Shown here: positions 9,850 through 16,457 of the stretch, piece by piece
Layout of the letters: each line of letters starts with the position of its first letter
Numbering within the stretch: the stretch's first letter is position 1
Origin: Thalassobius sp. I31.1
GTDB taxonomy: Bacteria > Pseudomonadota > Alphaproteobacteria > Rhodobacterales > Rhodobacteraceae
Reading direction: 5' to 3'
Assembly: GCF_003031585.1 (NCBI RefSeq)
Contig: NZ_PWAA01000064.1
Coordinates: 62,001 to 126,000, forward strand
DNA: 64,000 bases
Made by a program: the position numbers and the translations under genes
Notes under the pieces: model-generated
Told to the model about the DNA's origin: nothing
The model's database searches: none
What the model saw: only the letters and a program-made list of their open reading frames with translations

Positions 9850-10145
9850 ACGGCAAAGAGATACACACTGGTAGGCAGTGCTTGTGTGCAACTATGAGAG
9901 GGGGCAGCATGATGATATGGTGATCCTGGATCAGATCCGCGAGCAGCGCGGCCTCAGCCTGAAAAATTATGGGCGGCTGTGTATGACTGAAGAGCTGCTG
10001 GAACTGCACTTGAATGTCGGACGCACATGGTCAGGTAGAAGGCGTAGTATTCCAGTATATCAACAACTTTTTTAACCCACGTCGCCGTCATTCATCGCCG
10101 GGTGGTAAAAGCCCCTGGCATTCGAACGATAGGTCGCAAGTGAGT
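9850..10145 (+). pseudogene. IS3-family transposase remnant (orfA start, orfB fragments)
   Basis: Pieces of an IS3-family element survive in shifted frames. At 9850 the codons after a mutated start (ACG) read AKRYTL, the same as the orfA start in the right-hand copy. About 9909-10018 reads HDDMVILDQIREQRGLSL, NYGRLCMTEELLELHLNVG, typical of the region before the catalytic core of OrfB. From about 10037 another frame reads VFQYINNFFNPRRRHS and GGKSP, and then, one base out of frame, LAFER; this is the conserved OrfB C-terminus. The central catalytic DDE portion is missing, so the element is dead. Terminal repeats could not be fixed with confidence. Confidence 0.8.
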
Positions 10146-10212
10146 TCAGAGACCAGAACGGAACTGCTACAAGGCCAATTGGACGATGTCGAAGATTGCA
10201 GCCTGGTGTCCT

Positions 10213-10884
10213 TCATTTCAGTTTGGCTTCCTCTCCCATATTCTCACGATGTACTTCCAGTGCCTCGTCAATATCATCGAAATATCTGAGAATACCATTT
10301 TCCAGAACAACACCAGCCGAGCAAATTGACCGCAATGTGCTTGCGCTATGAGATACAACAATTGAACCAGCCTGGCTCAGGCGATCGTTCAGCACGTCGG
10401 TACATTTCGCACGAAAAGACCTGTCGCCCACCGCGGTCACTTCATCAATCAGGTAATAGGAAAACGGGATCCCCATAGACACGCCAAAAGCCAGGCGGGC
10501 CCTCATACCTGAACTATAGGTGCGAACAGGTGCCCTGAATGCCGATCCCAATTCTGCAAAATCACTGACATAGTCTTCAAGCTCTCGGGTATCCACGCCA
10601 TACACACGTGCAATAAAGCGAGTGTTTTGCAAGCCGGTCAGTTCCGGGTGGAAACTCCCGGCAAAACCGATCTGCCAGGAAATCGCGCCTTCGCTTAATA
10701 CCTCGCCCGCATCCGGGCGCATTGTTCCGCCAATGATCTTAAGCAATGTGGACTTACCCGCCCCATTTCGCCCGATCAGAGCAACAGATGTACGCGCAGG
10801 AAATGTCGCATTTATCTGCCGTGCCACATATTTTCGCTGCCCTCCGAGAAGAAAGCTTTTGGTCAGGTTTTCGAGCACAATCAC
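10213..10884 (-). CDS. kpsT: Polysaccharide ABC exporter, ATP-binding subunit (KpsT-type)
   Basis: A 223-residue ATPase with Walker A GRNGAGKST near residue 38, signature TYSSGMRARLAFGVSM near residue 122 and Walker B YYLIDEVTAVGD near residue 143. The short length, lacking the C-terminal glycan-binding domain of Wzt proteins, and the flanking kpsE and kpsM identify the group 2/3 capsule exporter class that moves a finished chain across the inner membrane. The start is GTG at 10884, six bases after the kpsE stop, so it is co-transcribed downstream of kpsE. A frameshifted stub of a second kpsT lies at 38762. Confidence 0.92.
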   Translation of the reverse strand: MIVLENLTKSFLLGGQRKYVARQINATFPARTSVALIGRNGAGKSTLLKIIGGTMRPDAGEVLSEGAISWQIGFAGSFHPELTGLQNTRFIARVYGVDTRELEDYVSDFAELGSAFRAPVRTYSSGMRARLAFGVSMGIPFSYYLIDEVTAVGDRSFRAKCTDVLNDRLSQAGSIVVSHSASTLRSICSAGVVLENGILRYFDDIDEALEVHRENMGEEAKLK

Positions 10885-10890
10885 AGCAGG

Positions 10891-12060
10891 TCACCCTCGG
10901 TCGCGGATGGAATATGCCACCATGATTGCAACAGCCCAGCTAAGCAGCAATAGAGCAAAGGCAATTGGGATAATCACCCAGGAACGTGGGTAAAGTGCAG
11001 TATCAGACAGTGTTGGCTCAATATGAACTGCGAGATATTTTGTACGGCGTCCGGCATCTGCCCGCGCGACATCAAAAGCGGCAGCGGCGGACACAAAAGC
11101 CTGCTCGGCAAATTCGCGTTCGACAAGAAGCGCTTCAAAACGACCGACAATTTCGACCATACCACTGTTCGCACTCCCGGCCAAAGCCTGCCGTTCTTCC
11201 TCCAGCCGCCCTTCAATCGCAGCAACCCTTCGACGTAATTGCGTAAGCCGCGGATCATCTTCACGCGTGGTGGCGGCTGTCAGCAGATCAAGCTCAATCC
11301 AGGCATCAGCCAGCTGTTGTTGCAATGCAGCTGATACCCCGCCCTGACTTTGAACAGCAATCGTCGGATCAATAATGCGCGCAGAAGAACGGAATTCACT
11401 CAATTCCTGACGCGCAACTTTCAGACGTTCACGAGCACTTTCAAGATCCTCCTGGGCATAACCAATTGCATCCTGACGCGCCAGAAAACTCAGCTGATCC
11501 ACCAGCTCCTGCGACTGCTGTAAAATATTGTGGTTGATACGTCTTGCGTCTTCGGGGTTAAATGCAAATGCCTTCACCCGGACAATTCCGCTGCCCTTGT
11601 CCAGATTGATCTGAACCATACTATGCCAGTGCTGGACGAGTTTCTCTACGGAAACGTCAGCTGAAATTGTAAAAACCGGGTCATTGTCTGGGGCAGAATA
11701 CAGGGCCCGCAAACCAACCTGTTCATCAATAGTCCGCACGATTTTCTGGCTGCGTATAAAGTCAAAAACGATCTGCGCATCAGATGATGTACCCGATGAT
11801 AGCTCGCCAAGACCAGACAGTGCATCAAACGGGTTCGCAAACTCTTCTGAGCGAATAGAAAACGACATTGATGATGCGAACTGAGGCGTGGCGAATACAC
11901 CCAGATAAAGTGCAAGCAATCCAACCGGCAACTGAACAACGAGCATAAATGACCAGATCAGGAATTTGTGCCGGCTTCGCATTTTTACCTTCCGGGCCGG
12001 AAGCGGAACCGATGGACGAACCTGCTCATTACCCGCCTGTTTCGTTGAATTGGCTGTCAT
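10891..12060 (-). CDS. kpsE: Capsule polysaccharide export inner-membrane protein (KpsE-type), copy 1
   Basis: A 389-residue polysaccharide co-polymerase-like protein: cytoplasmic basic N-terminus, a membrane segment at about residues 32-52, a long periplasmic part with coiled coil (about 170-300; LESARERLKVARQELSEFR, LEEERQALAG), and a second membrane segment near the C-terminus (FALLLLSWAVAIMVAYSI). The start at 12060 follows GGAG and matches the start of the paralogue at 37586; both proteins are 389 residues and agree at most positions. It is the first gene of a kpsE-kpsT unit, divergent from kpsM with an 80-bp shared promoter region. Confidence 0.92.
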   Translation of the reverse strand: MTANSTKQAGNEQVRPSVPLPARKVKMRSRHKFLIWSFMLVVQLPVGLLALYLGVFATPQFASSMSFSIRSEEFANPFDALSGLGELSSGTSSDAQIVFDFIRSQKIVRTIDEQVGLRALYSAPDNDPVFTISADVSVEKLVQHWHSMVQINLDKGSGIVRVKAFAFNPEDARRINHNILQQSQELVDQLSFLARQDAIGYAQEDLESARERLKVARQELSEFRSSARIIDPTIAVQSQGGVSAALQQQLADAWIELDLLTAATTREDDPRLTQLRRRVAAIEGRLEEERQALAGSANSGMVEIVGRFEALLVEREFAEQAFVSAAAAFDVARADAGRRTKYLAVHIEPTLSDTALYPRSWVIIPIAFALLLLSWAVAIMVAYSIRDRG

Positions 12061-12126
12061 ACTCCAGCACCTATTTTTAGAACGCACAACCAACATCTAC
12101 AACAATTGTGTCCAAGTTCAATTACC

Positions 12127-12132
12127 TATAAC
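12127..12132 (+). promoter_or_regulatory. Conserved -10-like TATAAC upstream of kpsM
   Basis: TATAAC lies eight bases before the kpsM start. The same hexamer is kept at the same place before the kpsM remnant in the right-hand block (37515-37520 on the minus strand) although the surrounding 80 bp have diverged, which suggests constraint on the ancestral divergent promoter. The distance to ATG would give a very short leader; no convincing -35 was found. Confidence 0.35.
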
Positions 12133-12140
12133 GTCACGCC

Positions 12141-12944
12141 ATGAGAAAGAATTCCTCCACAAAAAACGTTCAGCGCAGGCATGTTCCATTTCAGACCTTA
12201 AGGGTCATTGCAGCACTGTGCATGCGTGAAATGACAACGACATTCGGTCGTTCGTCTCTCGGCTATTTGTGGGCTGTAATTGAACCAGTTGGTGTTATTC
12301 TGGTATTCACCGTTGCATTTTCCCTGATCTTTCGGCAACCACCCCTTGGGTACAGTTTCCCGTTGTTTTATGCGACGGGATATATTCCCTTTGGCATTTA
12401 CAATACCTGTCAGGGAAAGATTTCAGCCGCCATTTCACAGAACAAAGCGCTGCTGTTTTACCCTGCTGTTACGTATACGGATGTGATCTTGGGCCGGTTT
12501 GTATTGATATCCCTGACGGAAATGACAACTGCATTCTTCGTATTTGGTGGCCTCCTTGTTTACACAGGTTCACAGGTTGCAGAGTTTGGGTATGTTTTTG
12601 CGGGGTTCGGTCTTGCCCTGATGATTGGGACGTCCGTTGGGCTGTGCAACGCGACATTGTTCGAAATATTTCCATCCTGGCGTAACATCTGGCGCATCCT
12701 CAGCAGGCCAATGTTCTTTATCTCTGCGATTTTCTACCTGTTTGATACCTTGCCCGACGATATGCAGGCGCTGCTTTGGTGGAATCCGCTAATCCATATT
12801 GTTGGTACATTGCGAGTCGGTTTCTACCCCGAGTACGAAGCACCTTATGTTTCGTGGTTGTACGTCATTCTGGTATCGCTCGCGCTTATGACAATCGGGC
12901 TTGTGAACCTGCGGTCATCCAATAAGTTCATTATCAACAACTAG
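12141..12944 (+). CDS. kpsM: Polysaccharide ABC exporter, permease (KpsM-type)
   Basis: A 267-residue ABC-2 type permease with about six membrane segments. The N-terminus has HVPFQTLRVIAALCMREM and then TTFGRSSLGYLWAVIEPVG, the typical amphipathic entry of capsule permeases; later segments include PLLWWNP-like loop WNPLIHIVGTLRVGFYP. It pairs with KpsT to export a glycan. It is divergent from kpsE-kpsT. Two 11-bp direct repeats GAAATGACAAC (12228-12238 and 12519-12529) lie inside the gene, and the second genomic copy has deleted exactly the segment between them. Confidence 0.92.
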   Translation: MRKNSSTKNVQRRHVPFQTLRVIAALCMREMTTTFGRSSLGYLWAVIEPVGVILVFTVAFSLIFRQPPLGYSFPLFYATGYIPFGIYNTCQGKISAAISQNKALLFYPAVTYTDVILGRFVLISLTEMTTAFFVFGGLLVYTGSQVAEFGYVFAGFGLALMIGTSVGLCNATLFEIFPSWRNIWRILSRPMFFISAIFYLFDTLPDDMQALLWWNPLIHIVGTLRVGFYPEYEAPYVSWLYVILVSLALMTIGLVNLRSSNKFIINN

Positions 12945-12956
12945 ATCATATCGATC

Positions 12957-12986
12957 AAAAGAGGCTCTGTCAGGGTGAGGCCTTTT
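12957..12986 (+). terminator. Imperfect hairpin after kpsM
   Basis: AAAAGAGGCTC pairs imperfectly with GAGGCCTTTT 13 bases past the kpsM stop and ends in a short T-run followed by GTTC. It suits a weak intrinsic terminator for kpsM. Confidence 0.5.
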
Positions 12987-13186
12987 GTTCGTGATTCATC
13001 AAATAGACACTTTATAGCCCAACGCTTCAGTTATATTGTCAGCGCACTAAGGGAGTTCATGAGGCAATGGCCGCATAGAACCAGGAACTAATTTGTCCGG
13101 AAGCAGGGATGAATTCATTCCATCGAAACTGAAGAATCCAATCACATATCGATTTCCTCGCCCCTGCCGTCGCGTACAGGGCGATG

Positions 13187-14086
13187 TTATTTAATCGATG
13201 CCAACCGCATGATGGCTTCCTGGGTCTTGCGTAGGCCAAGCAACCCTTCGTTGACATCATCCGGATTTGCCCATGACTGGAAAAAATCAGAATTGTCACC
13301 GCCGCCATATTTCTCCTGAAGTGTGCGGAAGATTGGCTTGTATGTGTCGTTCAAGCGAGTCAGCTCTTCCCTGGTCAGCAAGCTATAGCGCCGGCCTTTG
13401 TAGCCATAGCGGTCAAGGTGCTTTTCCACTTTGTCCAGCTGTGCGGACATCTTTTGCGCGTGATCGCTTGGTCTGCGAAGCAGGCTGCGCAAAAGCAGAT
13501 CGTCCGTATCCGGTGTCTCGTTTGAGCGCTTAGGAATGTTGAAGCGTTCGATAGGCAGATCAACAGTGTGAAGGAAATCAGAAACCGCATCGCCCCCATG
13601 CAGCTGTGGGCGCTCATAAGGGCGCAGGCGCACGCTGCCGCGACCAAAAAGCATGTCGAAGTTTGCAATAAGCTTTTCAAACTGAAGCCCCGTGTTCACA
13701 AATGAAGAGGCTAGAAATTCGGTCATTGTGCCCGAGCCTGTGCCGCTTTTCAGCCCTTGCTGGAACCATGAGTTCAAAAAACTGTCTGGTCTGCGCAGAT
13801 AGATCAGAACGGTGACGTCATAGCCTGACAAAAGCTCAGCCAGTTTGGCGGTATCGCTACGCTTGGTGTTTGCAAAGTGCCACAGCCCCTCATCGGAGAT
13901 GATCAGATTATCGGCGTTTTCTTTAATGCTTTTCAGAGCAGGTTTCAGCGTTGACGAGTGACGCATTGGGGGGCCAAAAAAGCTGTAGCCGCAATCGCTC
14001 AATACATCGCAGTTGCCGGCCAGTGCCGCCTGGATAGAGGTGGTTCCGGTTTTCATGGTGCCGATGTGTAGAATGGCCTTTGGCAT
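13187..14086 (-). CDS. Sulfotransferase-like protein
   Basis: A 299-residue soluble protein. It opens with ILHIGTMKTGTTSIQ, the phosphate-binding loop (P-loop-like PAPS site) of sulfotransferases, and has LIYLRRPDSFLNSWFQQ near residue 102, matching the second 3'-phosphate-binding motif (RxPxxxxxS). Family members transfer sulfate from PAPS to glycans or other acceptors in the cytoplasm; the acceptor is inferred to be a sugar because of the cluster. It is upstream of nothing on its strand except the glycosyltransferase whose gene ends 18 bases before its start, so they likely form a two-gene unit. Confidence 0.75.
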   Translation of the reverse strand: MPKAILHIGTMKTGTTSIQAALAGNCDVLSDCGYSFFGPPMRHSSTLKPALKSIKENADNLIISDEGLWHFANTKRSDTAKLAELLSGYDVTVLIYLRRPDSFLNSWFQQGLKSGTGSGTMTEFLASSFVNTGLQFEKLIANFDMLFGRGSVRLRPYERPQLHGGDAVSDFLHTVDLPIERFNIPKRSNETPDTDDLLLRSLLRRPSDHAQKMSAQLDKVEKHLDRYGYKGRRYSLLTREELTRLNDTYKPIFRTLQEKYGGGDNSDFFQSWANPDDVNEGLLGLRKTQEAIMRLASIK

Positions 14087-14104
14087 TGGAAGTCCTGCTT
14101 CTGG

Positions 14105-14851
14105 TTACAGTTTGCGATATCGCCAGATACGCTGCGTGAGGTGACGGAAAAGATACACGGCGCTTGTCATGGCAGAGAGTTTTTCAACATCGCGGTACAT
14201 GCGCCACGTGTCATAGCTAGACGTGAGCTTATTAGAAGAAAGCGTGCCTGAGGCCAATCTCAGAACTGCGACGGGGTGGGTGACGCCGCAGGCGGGGCCG
14301 TGGGTTTTCAAAATTTGCAGCCACAGCGCAAAATCATGGCGACGCTTCAGGGGGGGCATTGGGACCTTGCCGCAGATCTTGGTGTCGTAGATTGCGGTCA
14401 GGCACCCGATTACATTGCCTCTTAACAGCTGCTCGTAGGTGACGTGCGGTGGTACGCTGATGGTATTGCGTGGGCCAGCTTCGCGCTTGGCGTAATATCC
14501 GCCATAGCATAGGGGCGCGCCGGTCTCTTTCATAAGCGCAAACTGCTGAGTCAGCTTATCTGGTAACCATTGATCATCTGAATCCAGAAACGCAATGTAG
14601 CGCCCTGTTGCCACCTCAAGCCCTGTGTTGCGGGCAAACGCTGCACCGCGTGGGCCTGTGTTGTGTAATAGCTGGATGCGCGGATCTGTCTGCGCCCGCG
14701 CAGAGACGATTTCGCATGTCGCATCCGTAGAGGAATCGTCGATCACCAAAAGTTGCCAATCTCGTTCGTTCTGGGCGCAGACCGAAGCAATCGCCGCATC
14801 GATAGTGTGTGCGGCGTTGAAGGCAGGCATCAGAATGGAGACAGTAATCAT
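14105..14851 (-). CDS. GT2-family glycosyltransferase
   Basis: A 248-residue GT-A enzyme. Its N-terminus VSILMPAFNAAHTIDAAIASV and the DSS and DSDD motifs (VIDDSSTDAT near residue 41, FLDSDDQWLPDKL near residue 90) identify family 2; the latter is the metal/nucleotide-binding DxD. No membrane segments are evident. The start is set at 14851 so that the first strand follows at once; an upstream in-frame ATG (14875) would add eight residues. It lies directly upstream of the sulfotransferase-like gene on the same strand, 18 bases apart. Confidence 0.85.
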   Translation of the reverse strand: MITVSILMPAFNAAHTIDAAIASVCAQNERDWQLLVIDDSSTDATCEIVSARAQTDPRIQLLHNTGPRGAAFARNTGLEVATGRYIAFLDSDDQWLPDKLTQQFALMKETGAPLCYGGYYAKREAGPRNTISVPPHVTYEQLLRGNVIGCLTAIYDTKICGKVPMPPLKRRHDFALWLQILKTHGPACGVTHPVAVLRLASGTLSSNKLTSSYDTWRMYRDVEKLSAMTSAVYLFRHLTQRIWRYRKL

Positions 14852-14981
14852 GGCACGCTTGAAAGGTTTGATCATTGACGTCTATGCGCTTCAGGCGTTA
14901 TGCGCAATAGACCTGAAGGGTGTTAGGGGGCCTGCTCACCGATAGGGTCTGAAGCAGGATCAAGTCGAAAGGTAACACCGC

Positions 14982-16070
14982 GTGTCCCTGGAATTTCATT
15001 TGTGCAACAATCTGCGCCATTTGGTGTTTGCTTTAGCGGATATTGTTGGGCGGGGGGCTACTGCACGCATCCTGTATCTTGAGGATGAAACACCGTTGTC
15101 TGCGGATTTGAAAAGCAGGCTGCGCGCTGCATTTGGCCATATTGATATTCTATATGACCGCGACGCGTCCCAGATCAAGCGGTTCGGCGGGGTGCCCTTC
15201 ACAGAGCTGACGCGGCGAAATCTCAGGTTTGACGGTTTGCGGGGTATCAAAGTTGCGACTGGCTGGCCACTGCCGATTTTGAACGGCGCGCGGTTTGATG
15301 TGGGCTATATCTACCATTCGGGGCTTTTCTGCGCCAAGGCGGCATCGGTGAGCTGTGATCGTATTGTGATGCGCGAATCTGGCCTGAACAACTATGTCAA
15401 TTTTCCCGTCGCATGGCCCAAAGCCATGATACGATGCTTGGTCGGGCTGCCTGCATTTCGACAAGTCTGGGGCGAGGAACAATGGGTTGACGCTATCCAG
15501 GTGTCAAAACCCGGGCACCTGCCCCACGCGGTGCGCCATAAAGGGCACAAGCTCACATTTCCAGATGTTTTCGGGCGACTCACGCCGCACGATGCGGCGC
15601 TTTTGGGATCAATCTTTGTTCCCGAACGGCCCGTTCTTGGCACCGGGTCAAAGCCACGCGCACTGCTGTTGACACAACCGTTGGACGGTGTTGCATTGTG
15701 CAGTACGCCTGAGAACCGGGCATCTTACCAACACATTGCCGATGAGCTGGTACGCCTTGGGTATGAAGTGCACGTTAAATTCCACCCCAGAGAAAAAGCC
15801 TATCCGCTGGAGGGTGCTTCGGTGCTGTCGGCGCATTTTCCCATTGAACTTTGGGCGCCGCTTGGCTTGCCGCCTTTTGATCTGGCCGTCGCCATATGTT
15901 CGGCCTCTTTGATAGAGGGGGATAGGTCGATCGCGCATCAGGCGGTTCAGCTGCTCACACCAGATGCGTTTACCGTCCAGGGGCTGAAACAGTGGCGTGC
16001 GGGGCTTCCGAAGAATCTGGCACACCTGGCCCGAGCGTGCGAAAGTGACCAAATACCGGAACATTTGTGA
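14982..16070 (+). CDS. Putative GT-B glycosyltransferase, sialyltransferase-like motifs
   Basis: A 362-residue protein starting at GTG (14982) with GAAAGG at about 14967-14972. I do not recognise it as a named family member. The C-terminal half has VHVKFHPRE (about residue 263) and AICSAS (about residue 305), resembling the HP and S motifs shared by bacterial sialyl- and polysialyltransferases (GT52, GT38 and similar), and the N-terminal half has ILYLEDETPL, a possible acidic motif. Since the neighbouring cluster makes a CMP-activated nonulosonic acid, it is a reasonable candidate for the transferase using it; this is inference. It stands alone on the plus strand between minus-strand genes. 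Confidence 0.6.
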   Translation: MSLEFHLCNNLRHLVFALADIVGRGATARILYLEDETPLSADLKSRLRAAFGHIDILYDRDASQIKRFGGVPFTELTRRNLRFDGLRGIKVATGWPLPILNGARFDVGYIYHSGLFCAKAASVSCDRIVMRESGLNNYVNFPVAWPKAMIRCLVGLPAFRQVWGEEQWVDAIQVSKPGHLPHAVRHKGHKLTFPDVFGRLTPHDAALLGSIFVPERPVLGTGSKPRALLLTQPLDGVALCSTPENRASYQHIADELVRLGYEVHVKFHPREKAYPLEGASVLSAHFPIELWAPLGLPPFDLAVAICSASLIEGDRSIAHQAVQLLTPDAFTVQGLKQWRAGLPKNLAHLARACESDQIPEHL

Positions 16071-16457
16071 ACAACTGATATTGCACTCACGTCGAATGCC
16101 CGGAACCACCCGCTTTCAGGCGATTTCCTGAAAACCAAACTGAAGGCTGTTGGTTGTGGGGTGATCCGCTCTGAAACGGTTTCCGGTGCATCTCGTGATG
16201 ATCGCTCAGCGCTGGCCGAGGCTGAAACTGAAGTCGATTTTAACTAATTTTTCCTTTGAAAACCTGAATGCACATAGAGACGTTACGTCTTGCATCCTTT
16301 TTGAGCGCAAGAACGTCAAAGGCGACTGCTCTATAACGCGCACGAAGGGACGAGCTTCAACCTGAAAATCACGGCTCTGACAGGGCAGGCGTTATCCATG
16401 TGACAATGGACTGCCAGTTAAACCGGATCACCTGAGTGTGGCACGCCACCGACTGCC
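16071..16457. other. 387-bp gap between convergent genes
   Basis: No coding sequence could be supported. It holds an 11-bp palindrome GACGTTACGTC (16279-16289) and an overlapping imperfect hairpin (ACGTCTTGC at 16285 with GCAAGAACGT at 16307) that could end transcription from either side. Confidence 0.4.

Larger units (their letters stand above)
8902..9869 (+). repeat. 968-bp direct repeat, left copy (RTX 3' end plus start of an IS3 element)
   Basis: This block reads the same as 36255-37222 at a constant offset of 27,353 bases. By eye I find two differences, T9832/G37185 and C9851/T37204, both after the RTX stop codon. It covers codons 545-816 of the RTX gene, the post-gene hairpin, and the first few codons of a decayed IS3-family orfA. 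Identity ends sharply at both edges. Such a pair can recombine to delete, or convert between, the intervening 27 kb. Confidence 0.95.

Noticed and set aside
12945-13186. Possible extra gene between kpsM and the sulfotransferase-like gene
   Set aside because: Only a weak hairpin and short frames without ribosome sites; no domain was visible.
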